Assembly: GCA_024640045.1 (NCBI GenBank)
Contig: JAHEFS010000005.1
Location: 1 to 60,454 of the forward strand
Origin: Chromatiales bacterium
GTDB taxonomy: Bacteria > Pseudomonadota > Gammaproteobacteria > Xanthomonadales > SZUA-36
DNA: 60,454 nt
Reading direction: 5' to 3'
The translations under genes were made by a program, and so were the position numbers. Positions 26,871 through 37,294 of this stretch are shown here, in pieces. Position 1 is the first letter of the stretch; each line of letters starts with the position of its first letter. A model generated the notes under the pieces. That model was not told the origin of the DNA. It did no database searches and was given only the letters and a program-made list of their open reading frames with translations.

Positions 26871-27791
26871 TCATGCCTTCAGTTCCCGGTGGTGGACCAG
26901 GACTTCTGAAAAAGCGCCCTGCAGAGAGCGCGAAAGCATTTCGACCAGGTAGACCGAGCGGTGCATGCCGCCGGTGCAGCCGATTCCAATCGTCACGTAG
27001 CTGCGTTGGGCGTCTTCGAAGCCCGGCAGCCAGTGCTTCAGGAAGCGCAGGATATCCTCGCCCATTTCCACGACCACGGGTTCCTGTTCCAGCCATTGCT
27101 GGACGCGCGCGTCCAGTCCGGTCAGGTCCCTCAATTCCTCCTGCCAGTGTGGGTTGGGCAGGTTGCGGGCATCGAATACGAAGTCCACGTCCTGGGGAAC
27201 GCCGCGTTTGAAGGCGAATGATTCCAGCACCAGGGTCATGCCCTGCCGGCCCGGGCCGACGCACTTCCAGACCTGCTGACGCAACTGGTGGATATTCGTG
27301 TCTGTGCTGTCCAGCACCCAGTCCGCCTGCTTCTTGAGCGGCTCCATGATGACCATCTCTTGCTCGATGGCCTCGCTGAGTACGGTGGTATCACGGGTCA
27401 GCGGGTGCCGCCGCCGTGTTTCACTGAAACGCTTGATCAGGGTGCTGCGACTGGCCTCGACATACAGCAGTTCGCACTCGAGGCCATTGGCCCTGAGACT
27501 TTCCATCCAGTCGGGAATGCGTTCCAGGCCTGCTCCGCCGGCGCGGGAGTCGATCCCGAGGGCTACGCGTTGATACAGAGACGGGTGTTTGGTGATTTGT
27601 GGGGGAAACTCTTCCAGCAGTGCGGGCGGCAGGTTATCGATGCAGTAATAGCCGAGGTCTTCCAGCGCATTGAGGGCGGTAGATTTGCCACCGCCGGAGA
27701 GCCCGCTGACGATGATGATGTGTTGATTACTCGTGGGCACCCTGGCCGAAATTCTCCTGCTGTGGTTGGCGTCGAAACGCAGCGTTGGCAC
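26871..27791 (-). CDS. rapZ: RNase adapter protein RapZ
   Basis: 306 residues, slightly longer than E. coli RapZ (284) because of an N-terminal tail. Nucleotide-binding protein that in enterics directs RNase E to the sRNA GlmZ and so tunes glucosamine-6-phosphate synthesis. Walker A GLSGGGKST at 30-38; the conserved C-terminal GIGCTGGMHRSVYLVE block is present. The start is a GTG with GGAG about 10 bases upstream; a second GTG at codon 18 would give the usual length and cannot be excluded. It lies between ptsN and HPr, as in most proteobacterial rpoN clusters, and links amino-sugar supply to the envelope genes around it. Confidence 0.93.
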   Translation of the reverse strand: MPTLRFDANHSRRISARVPTSNQHIIIVSGLSGGGKSTALNALEDLGYYCIDNLPPALLEEFPPQITKHPSLYQRVALGIDSRAGGAGLERIPDWMESLRANGLECELLYVEASRSTLIKRFSETRRRHPLTRDTTVLSEAIEQEMVIMEPLKKQADWVLDSTDTNIHQLRQQVWKCVGPGRQGMTLVLESFAFKRGVPQDVDFVFDARNLPNPHWQEELRDLTGLDARVQQWLEQEPVVVEMGEDILRFLKHWLPGFEDAQRSYVTIGIGCTGGMHRSVYLVEMLSRSLQGAFSEVLVHHRELKA

Positions 27792-27824
27792 GATGAGCCC
27801 GCTCCGCGGCGGGCTTACAGTATT

Positions 27825-28280
27825 TCAGTGTTGCGTGTCGGAAAGCAACTGAACGAGTTCGTTCGCACCTTCCGCCTTACGCAGTTTTTCCAATAGTTCA
27901 GGATCGCTGAAGCGCTCAGCGATCTGGGCCAGCAATTTAAGATGGTCGCTCGTGCAGTTTTCCGGCACCGCCAGCGCAAAAAGCAAATCGACGGGCTCGC
28001 CGTCAACGGCATCGAAAGCCAGTGGCTTGGACAGGCGGATAAATACCGCTTGCGGCGCAGCGCTGCTGTTGACGCGGCCATGCGGGATGGCCACGCCGTG
28101 CCCCAGTCCAGTGCTGCCGAGGCGCTCCCTTGCGCAAAGGCTTTCAAAGACTTCCCTGGGGTTGAGCGAAGCATCATTGCGCACCAGGGCCTCGCTGATG
28201 AATTCCAGGAGGCGTTTCTTACTACTGGTTCGAACGTCCGGGAGCACGCGCTCCGCGCTGAGCAGATCACTAACGAGCAT
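27825..28280 (-). CDS. ptsN: Nitrogen-regulatory PTS EIIA protein PtsN
   Basis: 151 residues, the normal size. EIIA domain of the mannitol/fructose type with active His67 in GVAIPHGR and the PVDLLFALAVPE strand. Accepts phosphate from HPr. In enterics the unphosphorylated form controls K+ uptake and stress sensors rather than sugar transport. It lies 37 bp after hpf and 33 bp before rapZ on the same strand. No membrane EIIB/EIIC is in this window, consistent with a purely regulatory chain. Confidence 0.94.
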   Translation of the reverse strand: MLVSDLLSAERVLPDVRTSSKKRLLEFISEALVRNDASLNPREVFESLCARERLGSTGLGHGVAIPHGRVNSSAAPQAVFIRLSKPLAFDAVDGEPVDLLFALAVPENCTSDHLKLLAQIAERFSDPELLEKLRKAEGANELVQLLSDTQH

Positions 28281-28317
28281 ATTGGCCTGAATTCCGGTGT
28301 GGTTGGGTTGTGGGCGG

Positions 28318-28641
28318 TCAGAAACCGGACGCCGCGCCTTCCGGGCGGCCGTGGTGGTTGTCGCGCAGGCGTTGTTTCAGCCGGCGGACCTGTCGATCGA
28401 TCTTGTCGGAGAGGGCATCGATCGCGGCATACATGTCGGTGGCCGACGCGTTGGCAAAGACAGTCCGCCCTGCGGCATTGACCGTGGCTTCGGCTTTTTG
28501 ATCCAGTTTTTCGACCTTCAGTATCACATCAACAGAGATGACATGGTCGAAGTGCTTTGAAAGACGCTGCAGTTTTTCTGTGACGTAAGCCCGCAGGGCC
28601 GGGGTCACTTCAACGTGATGTCCGCTGATATTCATTTGCAT
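28318..28641 (-). CDS. hpf: Ribosome hibernation-promoting factor (short HPF)
   Basis: 107 residues, a short-form HPF/YfiA-fold protein without the long C-terminal dimerisation domain. It binds the 30S decoding channel and favours 100S dimers in stationary phase. The N-terminus (MQMNISGHHVEVTPALRAYV) and the VEKLDQKAEATV stretch are typical. AAGGAG lies 8 bases before the ATG. The 232-bp gap to rpoN is the longest in this operon and contains an A/T-rich patch, so hpf may have its own promoter. Confidence 0.93.
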   Translation of the reverse strand: MQMNISGHHVEVTPALRAYVTEKLQRLSKHFDHVISVDVILKVEKLDQKAEATVNAAGRTVFANASATDMYAAIDALSDKIDRQVRRLKQRLRDNHHGRPEGAASGF

Positions 28642-28873
28642 CGTCAGTCTCCTTTTTGTGTCAACAGGTTCGCGCCACCGCGGCCGAGCCGGGGCAGCGT
28701 GTCGCTGCGCATGGTTTGAATCTTGACCCTTGGCCGGGGGGCCGGGTACGGATTCCCCTTGTTTTGGATCGTAAAAAACGCTCCATATAGAAATAATATA
28801 CCCCGTTGGCCGGTTTTCCTAGCCTACCTGGAAAAAGCTTTTGCCCAGGCTCTTGTCTGATAGATGGGGGCCG

Positions 28874-30325
28874 TTAGCCCGACATTCTACGATAGGCCCG
28901 TCGCCGCTCGCTGGAGGAACCGATGCCCAGGGATTCCCGGTACTTGGCGACCGTTCTCCGGGCAGCGATGATCCCCGTGGTCCGTAGTAAATCAGAAATT
29001 TCCTGATCGCTGAGCGGCGAATCGTGTGGTTCGTGTTCCACCAGTGTCTGGATGCGCGCCTTGACCGAAGTGGCGCTGATCGTTAGCCCATCCACGGTAC
29101 GGACGTAGCTGGAGAAGAAGTATTTCAACTCGTATATGCCACGCGGTGTCAGCATGTATTTACGCGTGGTTGCGCGCGAAACGGTTGACTCGTGTACGCC
29201 GATCAGATCTGCCACATCCTTGAGAATCAGAGGCTTCATGGCGATCTCACCCTGCTCGAAGAAGGGTTCTTGTTGTTCAACGATGCACTGGGTGACCTTG
29301 ATCAAGGTCTGGTTGCGCAACTCCAGGCTGGAAAGCAGCCAGCGCGCTTCCTGCAACCGACCCTTCAGATACTCGGCGTCCTTGCCGCCTTGCTGCCGCA
29401 GCAGATTGATGTAGAAATTGTTCAGGCGCAGCTGCGGATCGTTATCGGGGCTGAGGGAGGTCACCCACTCGTCATCATGGCGGCGGACATAAACGTCCGG
29501 GACGAGGTATTCATCCCGCCGGTTGTCGAAACGAGCGCCTGGTCGAGGTTCCAGTCCCCGGATCAAATCGAGTGCCTGCGCCAGCCCTTCGGCCGAAGCG
29601 CCTGTCTCCTTGCGCAGGCGATCGGTATCGTTATCCGCTACCAGGTCGATGTGGCTGCGGGCCAGGCGCCGAGCCAATTCCAGCCCTGCGGTGCTGGCCG
29701 GCATGACCGACAGCTGGACGCGGATGCATTCAGCCGGGTCGCGGCTGGCCACCCCGACAGGCTCCATTCTCTGGATGCGGTGCAGCACGGCCAGTACCTC
29801 GTCGGTCTCCACCAGGAGATCCGGGGCCAGGCTGGCACGGATTTCGTCGATCGTGTCGCCGAGAAAACCATCCTCGTCCAGTGCATAAACGATGGCTGCG
29901 GCAATGGACGCATCCGTGGGGCTGAAATGTCCCAGGTTGATCTGCCAGAGAAGGTGGTCGCGCAGGGAGCCTTCGGAATCATCCGCGATCTGCGGTTCCA
30001 GAAAATCTCCGGAATAGGCCGTCGATTCGGGCCACTGGTCACCGGGCCCGAGTGATGACTCCCAGTTGTAGTCATCCCCGTAACGATCCTCGGCATATTC
30101 GTCGCCACCCGTTTTTTCCTGGGGTTCGGCGTTGGAGTCCGGTTCATTCCCGTCACTTGAGTCGCCCGGTTCCACCCGTTCCAGCAGTGGGTTGGCGTCG
30201 ACGGTTTCCTGGATGTAGTCGCGCAGTTCCAGCCGCGTCAGTTGCAGCAGACGGATGGCCTGTTGCAGTTGTGGCGCCAAGGCCAGCTTCTGCGCCAGCC
30301 TGAGTTGCAGGGAGTGTTCAGCCAC
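28874..30325 (-). CDS. rpoN: RNA polymerase sigma-54 factor
   Basis: 483 residues. Region I is Gln-rich (LAQKLALAPQLQQAIRLLQ), region II is acidic (about 55-110), the core-binding and central domains follow, and the C-terminal RpoN box ARRTVAKYRESLGI recognises the -24 element. It directs enhancer-dependent transcription. The C-terminal tail after the box (GSSSERRRAYRRMSG) is ordinary. The gene lies 39 bp after lptB, the standard proteobacterial arrangement. Confidence 0.96.
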   Translation of the reverse strand: MAEHSLQLRLAQKLALAPQLQQAIRLLQLTRLELRDYIQETVDANPLLERVEPGDSSDGNEPDSNAEPQEKTGGDEYAEDRYGDDYNWESSLGPGDQWPESTAYSGDFLEPQIADDSEGSLRDHLLWQINLGHFSPTDASIAAAIVYALDEDGFLGDTIDEIRASLAPDLLVETDEVLAVLHRIQRMEPVGVASRDPAECIRVQLSVMPASTAGLELARRLARSHIDLVADNDTDRLRKETGASAEGLAQALDLIRGLEPRPGARFDNRRDEYLVPDVYVRRHDDEWVTSLSPDNDPQLRLNNFYINLLRQQGGKDAEYLKGRLQEARWLLSSLELRNQTLIKVTQCIVEQQEPFFEQGEIAMKPLILKDVADLIGVHESTVSRATTRKYMLTPRGIYELKYFFSSYVRTVDGLTISATSVKARIQTLVEHEPHDSPLSDQEISDLLRTTGIIAARRTVAKYRESLGIGSSSERRRAYRRMSG

Positions 30326-30364
30326 CGGGGCGCTGGGGTTTCAGAGGGCCTGGGTGAAAGGAGC

Positions 30365-31084
30365 TCACAACCGGAACTCCTGCCCCAGGTAAACGGTCCT
30401 GACCTGCTCGTTCGCGAGGATGGATTCAGCGTCACCTTCCGCGAGTACCAGGCCCTCGTTCAGGATGTAGGCCCTGCTGCAGATCTTCAACGTTTCGCGT
30501 ACGTTGTGGTCGGTGATGAGCACACCGATACCCCGTTCGATCAGGTGCTCCACGATGTGCTGGATTTCGACGACCGAAATGGGGTCGATGCCTGCGAAAG
30601 GCTCGTCGAGCAGGATGAAGCGGGGGCGAGTGGCCAGCGCCCGCGCGATCTCAACCCGCCGGCGTTCACCGCCCGAAAGGCTGACGCCTGACTGGCGGGA
30701 CAGGTGAGCTACGCCCAACTCTTCCAGCAGGGTTTGGAGGGTCTCTTCACGGCCATCGGCATCGAGATCCTTTCGCATTTCCAGGATAGCCATGACGTTG
30801 TCGCGAACGCTCAGTTTGCGAAAGATCGACGCTTCCTGGGGAAGGTAGCCCACGCCCAGGGCCGAACGGACGTTGACCGGTTGGTGCGTGACGTCGGTCT
30901 GATCGATCAGGATGCTGCCTTCGTCCGCCGCGATCAGGCCGACGATCATGTAAAAACAGGTGGTCTTGCCGGCGCCGTTGGGACCCAGCAGGCCGACCAC
31001 TTCGCCGGCTTCGACCTGGATATTGACACCCCGGACCACCGCGCGCTTGCGGTAGGATTTGTGCAGGTTCTCAGCGCGAAGCAT
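30365..31084 (-). CDS. lptB: LPS export ABC transporter ATP-binding protein LptB
   Basis: 239 residues from the ATG at 31084; the longer in-frame extension runs back through lptA and is not supported. Powers extraction of LPS from the inner membrane with LptF/LptG. Walker [10 protein letters not shown] at 34-42, signature [15 protein letters not shown], Walker [14 protein letters not shown] and switch TDHNVRETL, all characteristic of LptB. The start lies 14 bp inside the end of lptA, indicating translational coupling. Confidence 0.95.
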   Translation of the reverse strand: MLRAENLHKSYRKRAVVRGVNIQVEAGEVVGLLGPNGAGKTTCFYMIVGLIAADEGSILIDQTDVTHQPVNVRSALGVGYLPQEASIFRKLSVRDNVMAILEMRKDLDADGREETLQTLLEELGVAHLSRQSGVSLSGGERRRVEIARALATRPRFILLDEPFAGIDPISVVEIQHIVEHLIERGIGVLITDHNVRETLKICSRAYILNEGLVLAEGDAESILANEQVRTVYLGQEFRL

Positions 31085-31664
31085 TTTGAACCGGATTGCT
31101 GCCGCCTGAATCGGACTCAGAGGGCTCCCGGGGAGGGTTGTCGGAGTCCTGACCGCCTTCTTTTTCGATGACCTCGGGATCGAGCCGGATTCGGATGCGG
31201 CCGTCGCCTGCATCACTGCCGACCCCTTCGAAGTGCTGTGCGCTCAAGTCATAGCGCAATTGGTCTCCGCTGACTTCGTACTGGGGGTGTTGGACTTCGG
31301 CATTGCCTGTAAACACTACCAGGCCGTTGGCGACCTGGTATTCAATGAGTTTCGCTTGTGCCTTGACCAGGCCCTGTTCTTCGATTTCCTGTTCCAGCGT
31401 GGCGGTTTCGCCACGCAGCGTGATTTGGGTGACTTTGCCGTCAATCTTGTCGACATCTGCCTGGTCGGCGCGGATCAGAAGGGTTCCCTGCCGGACTTCG
31501 ACATGGCCACGCAGGGTTGTGACGCCGTCGCCCAGCGTTCCATCGGTGGAGTCGGCCTTGACGTCGAGAGGTTGCTGCCGATCTGATTGCAGTGCTTTGA
31601 GCGGCCACGCCGTCAGCAACAGGCAGGTGGCCAGGAAGAGACCAACCGCGCTACGGCAAGACAT
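31071..31664 (-). CDS. lptA: LPS transport periplasmic protein LptA
   Basis: 197 residues from ATG 31664, which has GAGGG five bases upstream; a GTG at 31679 is the alternative. The signal peptide covers about residues 1-25. The OstA-like beta-jellyroll region (about 30-155) begins with [11 protein letters not shown] and contains [19 protein letters not shown]. LptA molecules bridge LptC to LptD across the periplasm. The C-terminal 40 residues are acidic and Ser/Pro/Asn-rich ([10 protein letters not shown]...), a low-complexity tail not part of the jellyroll. Overlaps lptC by 14 bp. Confidence 0.93.
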   Translation of the reverse strand: MSCRSAVGLFLATCLLLTAWPLKALQSDRQQPLDVKADSTDGTLGDGVTTLRGHVEVRQGTLLIRADQADVDKIDGKVTQITLRGETATLEQEIEEQGLVKAQAKLIEYQVANGLVVFTGNAEVQHPQYEVSGDQLRYDLSAQHFEGVGSDAGDGRIRIRLDPEVIEKEGGQDSDNPPREPSESDSGGSNPVQNASR

Positions 31665-32214
31665 AATGCCCTCGCACACTCTTGTCCAGGTGGAAATTGT
31701 TGCTGGTCATGTCGAGCATGAACCCCGTTGCGGCCAGAAAATCCTGATCTTGTTGAATGGTAACTGCTTCATCGGAACGCGCTATCCTGGGGTCAATCTC
31801 CACGGTTACATTGCTGCTCTGAATTTCCACTTCCCGCAGGGTTCCGGCTTCACGTCCCGTCATGTTAACCGCCCCCGTCAAGACGACGCGTTGGCGATCG
31901 GGGGTCAAGGTCGCCGAGTCCGACAGGATAGTCCAAAGGTTCCCTTCATGCACCACCCGCACGCGCGGCTGGTCAATTCGTCCGATACCGGTTTCAGCCT
32001 CGTTGGTCAGCAAGGGGGCCGTAATGTGGCCGGCCAGTTGTCCCTGTTCGTCGAAGTAGCGAGCCTCGAAATCACGCAACGCGTAATTGAGGCGCGTGTC
32101 CAGACCGCTGATGCCCGTTGGTCGTTGCTCGGTGGTGTCGCGGTTGAGCCAGAAACTCAGCGCCGCGAGCACTCCCAGCACCACGATGCCCCGGATGGTT
32201 CGGTGCTGGATCAT
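31651..32214 (-). CDS. lptC: LPS export protein LptC
   Basis: 187 residues, about the size of E. coli LptC (191). One N-terminal membrane helix (about 8-23) anchors a periplasmic jellyroll that passes LPS from LptBFG to LptA. The RYFDEQGQLAGHITAP and LTGAVNM segments match the family. Its ATG overlaps the kdsC stop (ATGA) and its end overlaps the lptA start, so the three are translated as a unit. Confidence 0.93.
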   Translation of the reverse strand: MIQHRTIRGIVVLGVLAALSFWLNRDTTEQRPTGISGLDTRLNYALRDFEARYFDEQGQLAGHITAPLLTNEAETGIGRIDQPRVRVVHEGNLWTILSDSATLTPDRQRVVLTGAVNMTGREAGTLREVEIQSSNVTVEIDPRIARSDEAVTIQQDQDFLAATGFMLDMTSNNFHLDKSVRGHYVLP

Positions 32215-32741
32215 GACTCCAGCAACTCCGCGAGCAATACTGTGTCATGGCCCTGGGCGGAAAGGATAAGGTCGCATATTTCCCGCACCGCTCCTTCGCC
32301 ACCGCGTCTGTGGGTGACCCAGTGCACCCGTTCCCGCACATGCTCATCTGCATCAGGTACGGTGACCGACAGGCCGACACGCAAGAGGACCGGCAAATCG
32401 ACCCAGTCGTCGCCGGCGTAGCAAACCTGCTCCGCGGCCAGTCCCGTTTTTTGCAACAGGTCCATGTACGCACTGAGCTTGTCGTCACTTCCCTGGTAGA
32501 TGTGCTGGATGTCGAGTTGCGTCGCCCTGACCGTGACCATCGGGGATTTTCGGCCCGTAATGATGGCCAGATCGATCCCGAATCGTTGCAGGGCCTTGAG
32601 ACCCAGCCCGTCACGAGTGTTGAAGGCTTTGAGTTCGTTGCCCTGGCTGTCGAAGTACAAGCGCCCATCGGTCAGTACGCCATCCACATCCAGCGCCACC
32701 AGGCGCACACGGGCGGCTCGTTCACGCAACATCGGGTCCAT
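32211..32741 (-). CDS. kdsC: 3-deoxy-D-manno-octulosonate 8-phosphate phosphatase KdsC
   Basis: 176 residues from ATG 32741, set by a strong GGAGGT seven bases upstream; the open frame continues upstream without support. HAD-superfamily phosphatase that releases phosphate from Kdo-8-P in Kdo synthesis for LPS. The Asp nucleophile motif DVDGVLTDG is at 18-26, then a Ser/Thr motif (IITGRKS) and the acidic motif AGDDWVDLPVL. The partner isomerase kdsD, normally directly upstream, is absent; a possible 50-codon reading frame ends at this gene's ribosome site. Confidence 0.94.
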   Translation of the reverse strand: MDPMLRERAARVRLVALDVDGVLTDGRLYFDSQGNELKAFNTRDGLGLKALQRFGIDLAIITGRKSPMVTVRATQLDIQHIYQGSDDKLSAYMDLLQKTGLAAEQVCYAGDDWVDLPVLLRVGLSVTVPDADEHVRERVHWVTHRRGGEGAVREICDLILSAQGHDTVLLAELLES

Positions 32742-32746
32742 GGCAG

Positions 32747-32899
32747 TCACCTCCGCCACTCGTTCAGCCAAGAGATATTCAAAGCGGTGTGCTCCGGCCA
32801 GCCCAACGCTGCCATTGGCCCTGCGGGCACGGGCAGACCAGCCTGGACCACACATTCGATCATCGCCACCGCGAAGCGACTGCTGTTATCGGTTTTCAT
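32747..32899 (-). CDS. Possible 50-residue small protein upstream of kdsC
   Basis: An ATG at 32899 opens 50 codons ending with a TGA five bases before the kdsC ATG, so its last codons overlap the kdsC ribosome site. The product begins MKTDNSSRFAVAM and ends in WLNEWRR. It has one Cys, no obvious membrane helix and no similarity I recognise; it does not look like a kdsD remnant. The ribosome site is weak (AGGG about 13 bases upstream). It could be a real small protein, a translational leader for kdsC, or chance in a GC-rich gap. Confidence 0.3.
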   Translation of the reverse strand: MKTDNSSRFAVAMIECVVQAGLPVPAGPMAALGWPEHTALNISWLNEWRR

Positions 32900-32930
32900 G
32901 TGGGTATTCTAACCCTGAGCGGGTTTGCAA

Positions 32931-33920
32931 TCAGCCTGGGCCGGACCCGGTAAATGCGGTTGCGCTGAACCACACCATCAACTGGTAACCGAAGAAGATG
33001 ACCAGGAAGGCCAAGCCGGAGGGTCGGCCCATCTTGCCGGGTCCCCGGAAATCCGAGGCAATCAGGTATAACAACCCCGTGAGCAGGAACATAATCGGAT
33101 AGTCGCGTGCCAGCACCATGGGGGCGACTTGGATAGGGTGGACCACCGCGGCAATTCCCAGCACGCCAAGCATATTGAACATGTTCGAGCCGATGATGTT
33201 GCCAATGGCGAGATCGTCTTCACGTCGCAGCGCACTGGTCACGGCGGTGGCCAGTTCGGGCAGGCTGGTACCGAGTGCGACCAGGGTGAGTCCGACCACG
33301 GTATCACTGATGCCGAGTGTGGTCGCGATGGTTATTGCGCCTTCGACCAGGAACTGGGAACTCAACGGCAGGACCAGCAGGCCGATGACCAACCAGAAAA
33401 TCGCCTTTCGAGTCGGGACGTCGGTCGGTATTTCCGCCTCGAACTCTTCAGCCAGGGGGTCAGCAGGGGTTCTTTGCAGACCGAGCCAGACCAGGAAGTA
33501 CATCAGTGCCGCCAGGCCAACCAGGAGAATGACGCCATCGATGACGCCGTAAATCAGGTCCATGCCCATGATGAAGCAGATCAGCATGATCAGGATCAAC
33601 AAGGGGTATTCGCGTTTCAGCGCCTTGGATTCGAGTCGCAGCGGGTAGATGACTGCCGTGAGTCCAAGGACCAGTCCAAGGTTGGCGATATTCGAGCCGA
33701 TCGCGTTACCCAGCGCCAGCCCTGAGTTTTCCCGGTAACTCGCGACCGCAGATACCACCAGTTCGGGTGCCGAAGTGCCGAAGCCCACGATGGTCAGGCC
33801 GATGATGAGCGGCGATACGCCAAAGTTGCGCGCGGCCGCGGCAGCGCCCGCTACCAGGCGGTCAGCCCCCCAGACCAGCAGGACGAAGCCGCCGGCGAGT
33901 TGTGCCAGTGCGATCAACAT
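32931..33920 (-). CDS. Calcium/sodium antiporter, CaxA/YrbG family
   Basis: 329 residues, about ten membrane helices in two inverted halves. The alpha-repeats carry GFGTSAPE at 46-53 and ALGTSLPE at 215-222, the ion-binding signatures of the family. A charged cytoplasmic loop (about 150-172) separates the halves. It exchanges Ca2+ for Na+ or K+ at the inner membrane. In E. coli yrbG is first in the same cluster, followed by kdsD; here kdsC follows directly apart from a 50-codon reading frame. Confidence 0.92.
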   Translation of the reverse strand: MLIALAQLAGGFVLLVWGADRLVAGAAAAARNFGVSPLIIGLTIVGFGTSAPELVVSAVASYRENSGLALGNAIGSNIANLGLVLGLTAVIYPLRLESKALKREYPLLILIMLICFIMGMDLIYGVIDGVILLVGLAALMYFLVWLGLQRTPADPLAEEFEAEIPTDVPTRKAIFWLVIGLLVLPLSSQFLVEGAITIATTLGISDTVVGLTLVALGTSLPELATAVTSALRREDDLAIGNIIGSNMFNMLGVLGIAAVVHPIQVAPMVLARDYPIMFLLTGLLYLIASDFRGPGKMGRPSGLAFLVIFFGYQLMVWFSATAFTGSGPG

Positions 33921-34158
33921 TCGGCGCAGCCGACCTCGGTCATCAGGAGGGGTCCTGCACGGGTGAACTGGCGTGGGTGCCGCCTGGCATGGTGTTTTTA
34001 TGGGGTCTCGATTGTTTTATCATGCGCGCTAACTGGAGACTCCGGGGGAGGTTGACCTCAGTGCAGCGCAGCACCTCGGCGCGAAATTGCACTGAATGTT
34101 CCTGGTCATGATCTACCCCCGATCGAATTCCGGCTCAATCTCAAGAGGACGCTAGTCT

Positions 34159-35663
<1,505 letters not shown>

Positions 35664-35670
35664 GATCGGC

Positions 35671-37227
35671 TCAGTCGGCGACCCGGGCTTGCGTGACGGT
35701 GCACTGCAGCCGTTGGTTCACACTACTGGTATTGCTGGTTTTCCAACCCAGTGAGATGTTCGCCTGCGCTCCTTCCGCGAGATTTTCCTGCAATACGCGC
35801 GAAGCCTGCAGACTTGCGCCCTCATCATCCATGTAGCGCGCATCGACGGTAATTTGCGCCAGGGCGATAGATGTCCGATTTCCAACCAGGCAGTAAAGCG
35901 TTCCGTCGCCGTCGCTGGCCGGGGCCGTAGCGACATATTTCTGGGGATTGCTACTGATTTCCAGCAGGGCCAGTTCCCGTTTGGCCTTGCGGCCGGTCTC
36001 TGAATCGGAACCGGCGGCACTTTCGTAATGCTGCGCGGCGGACTTGCGGTTCCCAGCATCCCGATCGAGGTTACCAAGCAGGTAATGGGCCGTGGCGGTG
36101 GGCAACAAATCCAGGCTTCGCTGCAGGTCCGTCCGCGCATCGGCGAGACGCCCCATGTCCAGGTATACCTGGCCCCGGCGCAGCCGATTGTAGTAGAAGT
36201 CACCATTCAGGCTCACCGCGCGCTCGTAGGAATCCAGGGCCGACTGATTCTCGCCCGCCTGCATTTTCAGATCGCCGTTCAGTGCGTGGAACAGGCCTTC
36301 TCGGGTCTCGATCGCCAGGGCCTCATCCAGGGCGGCCTGGGCCTGGCCATACTCTTCGTTGCTGGCATGCTTCATGGCCCTGTCGTACGCCGCATAGGCT
36401 GGTTCAACCCGTCTCAGGTAGGCTGTTTTCTGCTGGTAGGGTGCTTCGCCTGAATCGCCGCCTTGCGGCAGGCCCGCGGCGGTTTCCCGGTTTCGCTCCA
36501 CGCGTTCACGAGAGGCAGGGTGGGAGGCGAATAATCCGCTCAGCCAGTCTTGGCGACGGCCCTCGGAAAGCCGCACGAAGGTTTCTTGCAACTGCACTGC
36601 ACCGGCTGGGTCGTAGCCGGCTTCCGACATGTACTGCATGCCGTATTGGTCTGCTTCGCGTTCGGCGTCACGGCTGTACTTTTGGGTCAATAACTGTGCC
36701 CCCAAAACGGGCACCATGACTGCTGCTGCGCGGCCCGCGCTGGAGTCCGTCTGGGTGCCGATCAGCACCATTCCGGCCGCAGCGCCCACCTGCGTCAAAA
36801 CTCCTTTGGATTGCTGGCGTGCCGTATGCGCGGCATCGGCGTGGACAATTTCATGGCCCAGCACGGCGGCCAACTCCGCTTCGGACTTCAGTTCGGTCAA
36901 CAAACCCCGGTTAATCGAGATTTTCCCCCCGGGCAGTGCCCAGGCATTGGGGGTGGAATCGTTGATGATGTTGAACTCAAACTGCAATTCACCCTTGCGC
37001 CGTGCGCGGGCGGCCAATTTGTCCCCCACGGACTGCACGTAGTCGGTCAGTTCGGGGTCGAGCAGGAAGTCCCCGCCTTGCTGCTGGCGCAGCGGTGCGT
37101 AGTAGTTGGATCCGATGTCCTGTTCCCAGGCCGTGTCGTAAAACTGCACGTGCCGTTGTCCCGTGACCGGGTTGACAGCACAGGCGGTTGCTACGCACAC
37201 GACGGCCAGAAGTGTCCAAAATCGCAT
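35671..37227 (-). CDS. M48-family metalloprotease lipoprotein with C-terminal TPR region
   Basis: 518 residues. Lipoprotein signal with lipobox ATAC (Cys16). Zinc-protease motif HEIVHADAAH, with HEIVH at 125-129, and a downstream EREADQYGMQYM segment providing the third ligand. The second half (about 270-440) has tetratricopeptide-like helices (YDRAMKHASNEEYGQAQAAL; GQVYLDMGRLADARTDLQ). A C-terminal beta-like domain of about 90 residues follows. The layout resembles BepA and YggG/LoiP, which act in outer-membrane quality control, but the protease is longer than either. It converges on murA with a 7-bp gap. Confidence 0.88.
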   Translation of the reverse strand: MRFWTLLAVVCVATACAVNPVTGQRHVQFYDTAWEQDIGSNYYAPLRQQQGGDFLLDPELTDYVQSVGDKLAARARRKGELQFEFNIINDSTPNAWALPGGKISINRGLLTELKSEAELAAVLGHEIVHADAAHTARQQSKGVLTQVGAAAGMVLIGTQTDSSAGRAAAVMVPVLGAQLLTQKYSRDAEREADQYGMQYMSEAGYDPAGAVQLQETFVRLSEGRRQDWLSGLFASHPASRERVERNRETAAGLPQGGDSGEAPYQQKTAYLRRVEPAYAAYDRAMKHASNEEYGQAQAALDEALAIETREGLFHALNGDLKMQAGENQSALDSYERAVSLNGDFYYNRLRRGQVYLDMGRLADARTDLQRSLDLLPTATAHYLLGNLDRDAGNRKSAAQHYESAAGSDSETGRKAKRELALLEISSNPQKYVATAPASDGDGTLYCLVGNRTSIALAQITVDARYMDDEGASLQASRVLQENLAEGAQANISLGWKTSNTSSVNQRLQCTVTQARVAD

Positions 37228-37294
37228 CAGGTTAATCCTCGAACCGGTTCATCTGAATTATAAACTTGCCTGCCGGCATCGACGCGGAGCGTGC

